DNA of 64,000 nt from Amia ocellicauda (lineage: Eukaryota > Chordata > Actinopteri > Amiiformes > Amiidae): contig NC_089863.1 of NCBI RefSeq assembly GCF_036373705.1, positions 9,221,357-9,285,356 of the forward strand. Reading direction: 5' to 3'. Shown piece by piece: positions 1 through 10,688 of this stretch (position 1 is its first letter; every line of letters begins with the position of its first letter). The notes under the pieces were generated by a model. The model was not told where the DNA came from, ran no database searches, and worked only from the letters and a program-made list of their open reading frames with translations. The position numbers were made by a program, and so were the translations under genes.

Positions 1-202
1 ACAGCTCAGCGTGAGTGAGTGAGAGTGTGTGTGTGTGTGTGTGTGTACCAGTACATACACAAGAACACACACGTATGCACACAGGAGGGAACCTGGGTGT
101 GGACAGGAGCATTTCCGTAGGGGTGGAATTAAGCGTGGCGCAGGCCTGTAATTACAGCAGCCTGGTGAAGGAACAAGCAGACCACAACGACCACAGCCCC
201 TA

Positions 203-254
<52 letters not shown>

Positions 255-376
255 CCCCTACCTCTCTCTCTCTCCCACACACACACACACACACAGCCCC
301 TACCTCACACACACAGACACACACACACACACAGTCCCTACCTCACACACACAGACACACACACACACACAGCCCC

Positions 377-427
<51 letters not shown>

Positions 428-708
428 TACAACCCCTACCTCTCTCTCACACACACACACACATAGCCCCTACCTCACACACACACACACACCGAACACT
501 GTTACTACAACACAGCCCCCTATTGTAACAACACTGCTCTACTATACAGTTACTACAGCACAGCCCCCTTCTGGAACTGCACTGTTCTATTGCACTCTTA
601 ATAAATAATACAAAATAACTTCATATAAAAAATATCAACAACCAATAATAACTACCAGTCATTGTGCTAACGTGCTCCCTGTTTTGTGATTGGTGTGTTG
701 CCGCTCAG
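1..708. repeat. CA/CT-rich simple repeats at the left edge, no exon seen
   Basis: Positions about 200-490 hold long (CA)n and (CT)n runs punctuated every 35-60 bases by a short spacer reading agcccctacct, making a compound minisatellite. The remaining sequence up to the splice acceptor at 708 should be intron of the transglutaminase gene. I see no earlier exon of that gene here. The open frame that crosses this stretch encodes Thr-His and Leu-Ser repeats and is a product of the repeat. Confidence 0.8.
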
Positions 709-1283
709 GGCCCCTCCCCATGGTGTCAAAGGGCACCCACGTGATAGTCCCATTGGTGGAGGAGCTGGAGGACAACTGCTGGGAGGCCAAGGTGGTGGAG
801 AAGGCGGGCTCTCGCATCAAGCTGTCCGTGAACTCCCCGGCAAAGGCGGTTATCGGCCAGTACCAGCTCACCGTGGTGACGCACAGCAACGGCGTTGAGG
901 CAACCAGCACCCCCAGCGACCTCTGCTTCCTGTTCAACCCCTGGTGTGAGGGTGAGAGCGCTGTGTGTGTGTCTGTCCACCTGTGTGTGTGTGTCCACCT
1001 GTGTGTCTGTCCACGTGTGTGTGTGTGTGTGTCTCTGTCCACCTGTGTGTGTGTGTGTGTTGTACTCACTGGTGTGTGTCCCCACTCAGAGGACACGGTG
1101 TTCCTGGATGATGAGGAATTGCGCAAGGAGTACGTCCTGAATGACACCGGGCTCATCTACTACGGCACAGAGAAGCAGATTGGATGCAGGACCTGGAACT
1201 ACGGCCAGGTGAGCCAGGGGGGAGAGTGCATGTAATGTCAGTCAGTGTGTCAGTCAGTCAGTCAGTCAGTGTGTCTGTATTAA

Positions 1284-1325
<42 letters not shown>

Positions 1326-4300
1326 GATGAGGGGATTCTGGAGGCGTGTTTGTTTCTGCTGGATAAGAGCAGCACCCCCCCCACGGGCCGGGGCGACCCC
1401 ATCAACGTGGTGCGGGTCATCTCTGCCATGGTGAGCGTGCCGGGGCGGCGGGGGTTTGTTGTTGTTGAGGTCATTGCTACAGAGAGTTCTAGCTCCTGTC
1501 TCGTATCTGTATTAATCCTGTCTGTCTCTCTCAGATTAACTCACTGGATGACAGCGGGGTGTTGGAGGGGGACTGGTCGGGGGACTACACCGGGGGCACA
1601 GCGCCTACGAGCTGGGTGGGCAGTGTGGACATCCTGCGGCAGTACCACAAGCGGGGGGGAAAGCCGGTCAAGTACGGACAGTGCTGGGTCTTCTCTGGAG
1701 TCACCACCACAGGTACAGACCAACTGACTGACTGACACACTAACCGACACACTGACTGACTGACTGACACACTATCCGACACACTGACTGAGAGACTGAC
1801 TGACTGATATACTGACTGACACACTGACTGACACACTGACACACTGACTGACTGATAAACTGACTGAAACACTAACTGACTGACTGACACACTGAGTGAC
1901 TGACTGACTGACTGACTGACTGACTGACACACTGATACAGTGACTGACTGACACACTGACTGACTGATATACTGACTGACACACTGACTGACACACTGAC
2001 ACACTGACTGACTGATAAACTGACTGACACACTAACTGACTGACTGACTGACTGACACACTAACTGACTGACTGACTGACTGAAACACTAACTGACTGAC
2101 TGACACACTGAGTGACTGACTGACACATTAACTGACTGACTGACTGACTGACTGACTGACACACTGACACACTGACTGACTGATAAACTGACTGACACAC
2201 TAACTGACTGACTGACTGACACACTGATACAGTGACTGACTGATATACTGACTGACTGACACACTGACTGACTGACTGACACACTGACTGACTGACTGAC
2301 ACACTAACTGACTGACTGACTGACTGACTGACTGATATACTGACTGACTGACTGACACACTGACTGACTGATATACTGACTGACACACTGACTGACACAC
2401 TGACACACTGACTGACTGATAAACTGACTGACACACTAACTGACTGACTGACTGACACACTGATACAGTGACTGACTGATATACTGACTGACTGACACAC
2501 TGACTGACTGACTGACACACTGACTGACTGACTGACACACTGACTGACTGACTGACACACTAACTGACTGACTGACTGACACACTGATACAGTGACTGAC
2601 TGATATACTGACTGACTGATTGAAACACTAACTGACTGACTGATTGACTCTCTCTCTCTCAGTGTTGAGGTGTCTGGGCATCCCCGGACGCAGTGTGACG
2701 AATTTCTGTTCTGCCCACGACACCGACGTCTCCCTGACCACCGACATCTACTTCGATGAGAACATGGAGCCCCTGAGCAGCCTGAACTCCGACTCTATCT
2801 GGTGAGAGACGACATCATCACTGCCACACTGACATCATCACCCAGCCAGCCATTCAGTGTATCAGTCAGTACTGAGTCGTTTCTCTCGCCGTAGGAATTT
2901 CCACGTGTGGAACGATTGCTGGATGGCACGGCCAGACCTGCCAGCGGGGATGGGGGGCTGGCAAGCGGTGGATGCCACCCCCCAGGAGACGAGCCAGGGC
3001 ACCTTCTGCTGCGGCCCCGCCTCCCTGACCGCCATTCGGTCGGGGCTCGTCTACCTGCCCCACGACACGCCCTTCATCTTCGCAGAGGTCAGCACACCTG
3101 AGAGAGAGAGAGAGAGTGTCTGTGTGTGAGGGTGTGTGTGTGTGTGTGTTTGTGTAAGAGTGTGTGAGTGTCCCTCTCACTCTCTCTCTCTCTCTCTCTC
3201 AGGTGAACAGCGATAAGATCTACTGGCAGCGGCGGGCAGACGGCACGTTCAGTCAGATCCATGCAGAGCAGAAGGCCGTGGGACACTTCATAAGCACCAA
3301 GGCTGTGGGCCGAGATGAGCGAGAGGACATCACTGAGCTGTACAAATTCACAGAGGGTGAGAAAGAGACAAGGAGATTTGATTTGATTTTTAACACCTTT
3401 ATTTTACGAAAGAAAACTAACAATACATTAAAAACTAACTAGAAACACATAAAAGCACATGAAAAATACTCCCGACATAAAAACCCATCCTATTCTAAAA
3501 ACCCTCAATAAAAAACACTACACACATGCTACCAATAAAAGATTCAAATGAATAAAACCAGTTGGTTGGAATGTCAATGTCAAAGTCAATGGCACAGAGG
3601 GCCGCCCCGACCCCCCACATCCGCAGAAAGGCATCCAGGTCTCCCATCAGGCTGTAGAAACTGTAATCCTCTGGAGCGCACGAGAGACCTGAAGAGGGAG
3701 AGCGCACACTGCTGCTGCACGCGCTCAGTCTGATTTCTCCTACTGCTCAGGATAGCCAGCTTAGCCTGCCCCACTAGAAGGTTTGCTAATTGACAAACAT
3801 GTCTGTGGCGCTGCTTGTACTGCACTCCTAAAATAAACACAGTGTGAGAGAAATGGAGGGGGTAAGAGACAAGGAGAGAGGGAGAGAGAGAGAGAAAGAG
3901 AGAGCCACAGAGAACAACGACAACACTGCGCCTGTATTAACCCCACACCTCTTCTTCTCTCCCTCTCTCTCTCCCTCCCTCAGGCACGGAGGAGGAGCGC
4001 ATCGCTGTGGAGACCGCCTGCCGCTATGGCACCAAGCCCAACGTCTACTCCGCCCCCACGGCCAACGACGTCACCATCGAGATCACCCTGAAGGGGGAGG
4101 AGCCGCGGATGGGCGAGAACGCCACGCTCACCATCACCCTCAGCAACAAGAGCAGCAAGCCCCGCAGTACCACGCTGCACAGCCAGATGGCGGTGATGTA
4201 CTACACCGGCGTCACCAAAGCCACCGTCAGGAAGGACAACGTGCCTCTGGAGCTGATGGGCAACGAGGGTGAGAACCTGGGGGTGTCGCGTCCGCCGTCT

Positions 4301-4850
4301 CGGCTCTGGCTTGTGTATCGGTCAGTCGGTCTGACAGTGTGGTTGTATTAACCCCCCCTCTCTCTCTCTCAGAGAAGACAGTGGAGTGGGTTCTGCCCTA
4401 CAAGGACTACCAGGACCAGCTATTGGACCAGGCGGCACTGATGCTCACGGTGACGGGCCGGGTGGTGGAGACGGGTCAGGTCCTCGCCACGCAGCACAAC
4501 TTCCGCCTGCGCACGCCCGACCTCATCATTACGGTAACGCCCCCACATTCGCCGATCAGTCGTCACCAATCACAGTTCCAGTCTGTAACCTAGGACCTGA
4601 CATTCACCATGTCATAATGTCAGTGTCCGTGCGGTCACTCTGTGCTGTTCTGTCCTCCAGCCTATCGGTGATGCTGTGGTGGGACGTGAGATGTCGGCCA
4701 AGATCACCTTCACCAACCCGCTGCCCCACCCACTCAAGGATGTGGTGTTCAGACTGGAGGGGCTGGGTCTGCAGAGCGTCCGAGAGGTGGCCATGGGGTA
4801 AGATAGCCTGCTGTGTGTCTGTGCTGATCGTCTCTCTCTGTCTCCTTCTC

Positions 4851-4896
<46 letters not shown>

Positions 4897-5150
4897 ACAG
4901 TTTCTCTCAGTACAGTGTTAATGAATGGCAGTCAGTCAGTGTGTCAGTCAGCCAGTGTGTCAGTCAGTCAGTACTGTATTAACCCCTCTTTCTATCTCTC
5001 AGGGACGTGGGTCAGAGGGCGACGGTGAACCTGACCGAGTCCTTCGTGCCGACCCGCTCCGGCCCGCGGAAGCTCCTGGCCTCCCTGCACTGCCAGCAGC
5101 TCACCCAGGTGCACGGGGTCACCGAGATTATGGTGCAGGAGAGGCAGTGA
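709..5150 (+). CDS. tgm1: Protein-glutamine gamma-glutamyltransferase, TGM1-like (5' end outside window)
   Basis: Calcium-dependent transglutaminase that crosslinks glutamine to lysine side chains; TGM1 is the membrane-anchored keratinocyte form in mammals. Coding exons: 709-951, 1090-1208, 1323-1430, 1535-1712, 2663-2801, 2895-3087, 3203-3356, 3984-4268, 4373-4533, 4661-4797, 5003-5150 (stop TGA 5148-5150). All junctions are GT-AG with matching phases, giving about 621 codons. The catalytic triad is visible: Cys in YGQCWVF (exon 1535-1712), His in NFHVWND and Asp in [10 protein letters not shown] (both in 2895-3087). The two C-terminal beta-barrel domains follow from about 3984. TGM1 is preferred over other family members because of sequence such as [14 protein letters not shown] and [15 protein letters not shown]. 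The first in-window exon starts inside a codon in the N-terminal beta-sandwich region, so the N-terminal anchor is missing from view. Polyadenylation signals lie near 5320-5335, with another at 5826-5831. Confidence 0.9.
1713..2650. repeat. (CTGA)n tetranucleotide array in TGM1 intron
   Basis: About 900 bases of almost pure ctga repeats interrupted by cacactgac, gatatactg, gataaactg and aaacactaac variants that themselves recur in higher-order blocks. The array begins within about 12 bases of the splice donor at 1713 and ends just before the pyrimidine tract of the acceptor at 2662, so it makes up almost the whole intron. The long minus-strand frames it creates (Ser-Val-Ser-Gln repeats) are not genes. 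Confidence 0.95.
3364..3845 (-). mobile_element. 3' fragment of an L1-Tx1-like LINE in TGM1 intron
   Basis: AT-rich insertion in the intron between the exons ending at 3356 and starting at 3984. On the minus strand it reads a degenerate C-terminal peptide containing [16 protein letters not shown], which resembles the extreme C-terminus of Tx1/L1-type LINE polymerases. It is followed by an AT-rich tail ending in repeats of aaatc next to the donor. Only a few hundred bases are present and several frames are broken, so it is a dead 5'-truncated copy. The family assignment is by recognition only. Confidence 0.5.
4850..4895. repeat. (GT)n microsatellite in TGM1 intron
   Basis: Uninterrupted tg dinucleotides in the last TGM1 intron, followed by gtcagtcagt repeats that run up to the branchpoint-like tattaac at 4977-4983. 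Confidence 0.9.
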
Positions 5151-5557
5151 CCTCTGACCCCTATTCTCCACCCCCGCCTCGTTCTCTCATTCCCTGTGCC
5201 CTCTCTCTACCCTCCATCCCTCTCTCATCATTCCCTCCCTCCCTCTTTATACAGAAGTGCCTGAGTTCAGTCCCTGTGAACAGATGTGTCTCTGACTGCA
5301 TCACACTATATAAATATTTACTAATAAATACATATTTCAACTCCATGTAATTAACAATGAATGTGTAAGGAATTATGTAATTAGACCTACTGATACTGGA
5401 CTGGACTGGACTGGGTGCTATATCAGATGGTATTGGACTGGCGTTGATATACTGGATGGCACTGGCCGGGACTAGACCGCACTGGCATTACTTTGGGATG
5501 GACCGTCCCTGATCCCTCCGGAGCTGAGTGGGGGGTCACTCTCATCATTCATTCAGA

Positions 5558-5597
<40 letters not shown>

Positions 5598-5840
5598 TCT
5601 CTATTGTAACTCAGTACTGTATTGTGCTCAGTCTACCAGTATTAAAAGCCTGTACTGGCTATAGGAAGGATTTGTGTCTGTCTGTGTGTGCGTTTGTGGT
5701 ATGTAAGTTTGTATGTTCTAACACACACAGACTTGTCATTGTGTGTCTGTCAGTGTGTTTGCAGGGTGTGTCAGTGTCTGTTTGTATGCTGTGTTTCAGT
5801 ATGGGCTGTTTTATACTGTATTCTTAATAAATGAAACTAG
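5151..5840 (+). other. TGM1 3' untranslated region and polyadenylation signals
   Basis: After the TGA stop there is a CT-rich stretch, then AT-rich sequence with aataaa near 5320-5335, a likely cleavage region. A second aataaa occurs at 5826-5831 after an (ATT)n run at about 5560-5596. No coding signal is seen. Confidence 0.6.
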
Positions 5841-6119
5841 CTTTACATTCTCACTGATTTCTGTGAATCATTCCTCCCTCACACACTTATTTCATTAGTA
5901 TGTTCAACTTCTGGGTGAAGGCAAGGGCCTGTGTTTTGAAATGTAACGACCGCCCCTCTGCCCCTTCCCTTTAAAATGCTGCTCAACCCACACGATCGCA
6001 TGGCAGCGGGTGACTGAGGGCGACAGGAATGCCAACTTGACAGTTTTACTTTGCTGCCCTCTCCTGGCTGCAGGGATATATAGCTGGGGTAGAACATAAG
6101 AAGACCTAAGAGGCCTTTG

Positions 6120-6888
6120 TTTTGTAGAAGGAAAAACAGGTGGCTCAGCAGAACAGGTTGTGGGCCGAAACCTGGCAGATGAAATTCAATGTGGACAAGT
6201 GCAAGGTGTTACATGCAGGTAACAGAAATGTCCCTATAATTACAGTATGGGAGGAACAGAACTAGATGAAGTAACGCATGAGAAAGACCTAGGAGTCTAT
6301 GTGGACTCCTCACTTTCTCCATCCAAACAATGTGGGGAAGCAATAAAAAAGGCAAACAGGATGTTAGGGTATATTGTCAAAAGTGCAGAATTGAGATCAA
6401 GGGCAGTGATGTTCAGACTGTACAATGCACTAGTTAGATCATCTGGATACTGTGTGCAGTTCTGGGCTCCACACTTCAAGAAAGATATCGCTGCTTTAGA
6501 GGCAGTTCAGAGGAGAGCAACCAGACTTATTCCAGGTCTGAAGGGAAAGTCCTACTGAGAGACTGAGGGACCTGAACCTTTTCACCCTGGAACAGAGGAG
6601 ACTACGTGGGGACTTGATCCAAGTCTTCATAATCATGAAAGGCATCGACCACATCAAACCAGAGGAGCTTTTCCAGATCAGCAGGGACACACGCACCCGG
6701 GGACACAAATGGAAATTGGGATTCAAGGCATTCGAGACAGAAAACAGGAGACACTTCTTCACACAGAGAGGCGTCACAATCTGGAATAAACTACCCAGCG
6801 ATGTGATAGAAGCTGAAAGTTTGGGAACATTTAAAAACAGACTGGATAGGATCCTTGGATCACTCAGTTATTAATGGCCTCCTCTTGA
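6120..6888 (+). mobile_element. CR1/Rex1-like non-LTR retrotransposon, 3' fragment
   Basis: Encodes the thumb end of a LINE reverse transcriptase in broken frames: TWQMKFNVDKCKVLHAG at about 6172, then a frame from 6247 with HEKDLGVYVDSSLSPSKQC and [17 protein letters not shown], then another from 6614 with HIKPEELFQISRDTRTRGHK and GVTIWNKLPSDVIEAESLG. It ends near taatggcctcctcttg. The catalytic part of the polymerase is absent. A second, inverted copy of the same family lies at 42799-43810. The sequence from 6890 to about 7260 is T-rich and unrecognised. Confidence 0.85.
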
Positions 6889-8361
6889 TTATATGCAGAG
6901 ATGTACCTTGGGTACTTTGGTTTGGGTTTTGGTTTATTTTGTTTCCTATCGGTTTTTGTTTTGCTCCCTCGTCTTGCCGACGTTTTGTTTATTTGCGATT
7001 AGATTTTCGTTTTGTATATATATTGTACCGTTATTTAATCTGTGGCACTGCATGGGCATGTTTTTTAGTATATAAGGTAAGAGTCATCAGTCCCAGAAGA
7101 CTTTTTTTTGTTTTTTGGACAGCCTAAGTTATTGTTTTCTTAGATGACGGAACCCTATTATTTCTAGGGATTTAGATTAGTTTGCATTTATTTTTTATAT
7201 TAAGAATGCATGTTTTTTGTATAAAATGTTTATTATAATAAAACTACATTAATTCTATTTTTTTCAATTGCAAATCAACTTTTGTCTGGCAGTACTTGTT
7301 GTTACTCCCATTTTTGGAGCGGTGTTTTCATCCCGAGGGGAAACTGGTGAATAACACGGACGAAACCCCACCGCGCTGCCTGTATTCTAACATTCAGTCA
7401 CGCACGCATGCATTCGCACTCACACACACACACACATACACAAACTGACACACACAGATGTGCACACCGGCACGCGCTAACCACACTCATACACAAGCAG
7501 AAAAACTGCCACACAATGTTACATTACTGGTTTTATTCCATTATCTCATCAAAACTTTGGAAACAAAGGTCAAAAAAGGTTGAAAATACAAAAAGTGAAT
7601 CAGCAGAAGATGTGAATCAGTCAGCTGATGTCACTGCAGGACAGACCGACAGACGGAGCTCAGAGGCTGACATTATTCCTCTAGGGAGCTGTAGTTCCCC
7701 TGCTGTGCCTGTAGAGAGTTTGGGGGGCACCGTCTCTCCCGCTTACTGGATCCTAGTGTGCATTTACTGCGAGGGGCATCTCTCTCTCCGTCTGTCCGTC
7801 CGTCTGTGGTACAGTGTGGTTGGTTGGCTGTGGGTGGGTTTTTGGTTGGTTGGGCTCCGTAGTGAGATCCTGTCTTGGTCTCTATAAACACAGAGAGAGA
7901 GACAGAGACTCCCATCATCACTTGGAAATGGTTACTGGGTTCACACTAGCATATCCAAGCCATGCTGGGGCGGCACCGTGCCAGCCTGGTATGGTCAGCT
8001 CGTTGGGCTCACATCCACATTATAGAGAGGCGAGCTGAGCGATTGACGTCATGAACAATGAAGGTGCTGAGTGGCAAGGTGACGATGCATCACGTACGTG
8101 AGGGTGAAAGACATTAAAAATGGCGATTCCTGTGGCGGATCATGATGTTCTGGTTGTATTTTTTGGCATTTTTGTGTTTTAATTACTGACTAACAAAGTT
8201 GAAAGTCAGGGAAAACATAAGGCTAAAAATGACATCATGAGACACTACAGCGATGACGTACCGCCGCTGCAATGATGTCATAACAGCGGAGAGGTGACGG
8301 GGGCAACGGGTCGCAGGTGTCAGGGGTGGTCTGGACTCACCTGGGGCCCGAGGGCGGGGCC
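6889..8361. other. Intergenic sequence and DAD1 3' flank
   Basis: No exon found. It contains T-rich sequence to 7260, a (CA)n run around 7420-7445, a tttatt at 7532-7537 (an AATAAA signal on the minus strand that could end DAD1 transcripts), a perfect TGACGTCA at 8044-8051 and several near-CRE sequences up to 8290. Confidence 0.5.
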
Positions 8362-9923
8362 TCAGCCGATGAAGTTGATGACCACCAGGTGCAGCACGGT
8401 GTGGGCGAACAGGAAGTCGGCGAAGGCGCGCTCGGGGGAGACGGACAGGAAGTCACTCTTGTTCTGAGGGTTGATCTGGATTCGGAGACACACTGAGCGA
8501 GAGAGAGAGATTAATACTGACACAGAGAGATCTACCCGTCTCATGTTCACACCAGTGACATCCAGAGTAACAGTGCACGCTCACTCCCTTTCCCTGGAAC
8601 AATGCAATGTGCCTCCCTCCATCTATCCCTGGGACAGTGTGGTATTCCTCTCTCATTCCTCCCTCTCTCCCTGAAACAATGCAATGTGCCTCTCTCTCTC
8701 TCTGCAAGTTCCTCCATCCCTCACACTCTTCCTCACTTTCCCTGCAAGTTCCTCCCTCTCTCTCTCTCTCTCTCTCTCCCCCAACTGCAACAGTGCAATG
8801 TCCCTCACTCCCTCTCTCTTTCCCTGCAAGTCCCTCTCTCTCTCCCAACTGCAACAGTGCAATGTCCCTCACTCCCTCTCTCTCCCTCTCCCCGCAAGTT
8901 CCTCCCCCTCTCCCTCTCCCAACTGCAACAGTGCAATGTCCCTCACTCCCTCTCTCTCCCCGCAAGTTCCTCCCCCTCTACCTCTCTCCCAACTGCAACA
9001 GTGCAATGTCCCTCACTCCCTCTCTCTCTTTCCCTGCAAGTCCCTCTCTCTCTCCCAACTGCAACAGAGCAATGTCCCTCACTCCCTCTCTCTCTCCCAA
9101 CTGCAACAGTGCAATGTCCCTCACTCCCTCTCCCTCTTTCCCTGCAAGTTCCTCCCCCTCTCCCAACTGCAACAGTGCAATGTCCCTCACTCCCTCTCTC
9201 TCTTTCCCTGCAAGTTCCTCCCCCTCTCCCAACTGCAACAGTGCAATGTCCCTCACTCCCTCTCTCTCTTTCCCTGCAAGTCCCTCCCCCTCTCCCAACT
9301 GCAACAGTGCAATGTCCCTCACTCCCTCTCCCTCTTTCCCTGCAAGTCCCTCTCTCTCTCCCAACTGCAACAGAGCAATGTCCCTCACTCCCTCTCCCCG
9401 CAAGTTCCTCCCCCTCTCCCTCTCTCCCAACTGCAACAGTGCAATGTCCCTCACTCCCTCTCTCTCCCCGCAAGTTCCTCCCCCTCTCCCAACTGCAACA
9501 GTGCAATGTCCCTCACTCCCTCTCCCTCTTTCCCTGCAAGTCCCTCTCTCTCTCCCAACTGCAACAGAGCAATGTCCCTCCCTCCCTGCTGCAACAGTGT
9601 GCCTCACAAGGTCTCTCCCTTTAACAGTGCAACGTGCCTCACTCTCTCAACAGCTGCAACAGCGCAACCCTTCAAAAGCGCAACAAACCAGCACTCCCAC
9701 TCCCACTCTCACCTCCCAGTATGAAGGCGCCCACGCAGGAGATGAAGCCGGACAGGAAGCTGTTGAAGGGGAAGGTGCCGACCAGCAGGCAGTAGAGGAA
9801 CTGCAGCGCGCCCGTCAGCAGGATGTAGAGCAGGTACGAGTCGACGAGCTTCAGCCGGTTCGGGGTGCTGCTCGAGTACTCGTCCAAGAACCGAGCGACC
9901 ACGGAAACCACCGAGTTCGACAT
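8362..9923 (-). CDS. dad1: DAD1, oligosaccharyltransferase small subunit
   Basis: DAD1 is a small integral subunit of the oligosaccharyltransferase complex that N-glycosylates proteins in the endoplasmic reticulum membrane; its loss causes apoptosis. There are two coding exons: 9923-9713 (ATG at 9923-9921) and 8492-8362 (stop TGA at 8364-8362). Joined in phase 1 they give 113 residues, the usual DAD1 length. The first exon reads [19 protein letters not shown] and continues with two hydrophobic segments; the second gives [26 protein letters not shown] and ends [10 protein letters not shown], a highly conserved DAD1 C-terminus. Three membrane helices are expected. The intron is filled by a 1-kb minisatellite. 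The gene is transcribed away from ABHD4 across a short shared upstream region. Confidence 0.97.
8590..9610. repeat. Minisatellite of about 60-bp units filling the DAD1 intron
   Basis: Roughly 15 copies of a unit built from cccaactgcaacagtgcaat, gtccctcactccctctct and ccctgcaagttcctcccc, with small CT-length changes between copies. It lies entirely within the single DAD1 intron. Because the units lack stop codons in several frames, it produces long false frames on both strands. Confidence 0.95.
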
Positions 9924-10209
9924 GCCGGGATGGCGTAGTGCGTGTGGGCGCTTAATGCACAGCGTGTGAGACCCGCAGTGGGCGATGAGAGGCTCGTCTG
10001 GGTCCGCTGTGTGTCAGGGTGGCTCGGCTCTGCTGGTCCAGGAAGCGGAAGCCGGGGTTGCATTGACGTGTCGCTCCGCCGCTCGCCGGTTCGCAGAAGC
10101 GGCTCGACAGAGGAAGTGCGTGTGTCGCAGGGAACACGGACCGGATCACCCCACTGTCCGCACGAACACAGTTCCGGGTTGAGCTTACATAATCAGTGGT
10201 CGAAACGAG

Positions 10210-10268
<59 letters not shown>

Positions 10269-10688
10269 CATCCACTACGACTGCATGTGTGTCAGTGTCA
10301 AAGAGCGCTGCTCGGATCGCTCTGGAACAAAACCGTTTAGAAGGTTGACAATCAATGAGTGGAAAGGAACGTTATTATTATTAATAATAATAATAATAAT
10401 AATAATATTTTATTGTGTATGCATGATTATAATGACTATCCATATACTGTAGAATAGGTGAATATTCATACACCCCCGTTTATTGAGTCGGAGGTGACGT
10501 CACACACCGGTCAGCTGACCCGCCTGTCAAAGGAATGTCGCTGGTTACAAAGCTCAGTGACGTAAACCCGGACACTTGAGCGCACAGACAGACAGACAGA
10601 CACACAGACAGACACACAGGTGTGTAGAGGTGTTGCGTGGGGAGGCAGTGAGGTATGCCGGTGCGTTATTGTCACTCTCAGCCCTGCG
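9924..10688. promoter_or_regulatory. Putative bidirectional promoter between DAD1 and ABHD4, with a CRE
   Basis: The 765 bases between the two start codons separate divergent genes. There is a perfect palindromic cAMP-response element TGACGTCA at 10495-10502, closely followed by the palindrome ggtcagctgacc at about 10509-10520 and by tgacgtaa near 10557. An (ATT)n run at 10211-10268 and an (AAT)n run at about 10374-10407 split the region into a DAD1-proximal and an ABHD4-proximal GC-rich half. CREs bind ATF/CREB-family factors; use here is inferred from position only. Confidence 0.55.

Noticed and set aside
15-608. 197-codon frame starting near the left edge
   Set aside because: Almost entirely Thr-His and Leu-Ser repeats from (CA)n and (CT)n; no family similarity.
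1585-2584. Minus-strand Ser-Val-Gln repeat frames
   Set aside because: Products of the (CTGA)n array in a TGM1 intron.
8590-9610. CRISPR-like appearance of regularly spaced repeats
   Set aside because: The spacers are themselves repeats and the locus is an intron of a eukaryotic gene; no cas genes.
8602-9938. Frames up to 443 codons on both strands
   Set aside because: They run through the DAD1 intron minisatellite; the amino-acid pattern simply repeats the 60-bp unit.
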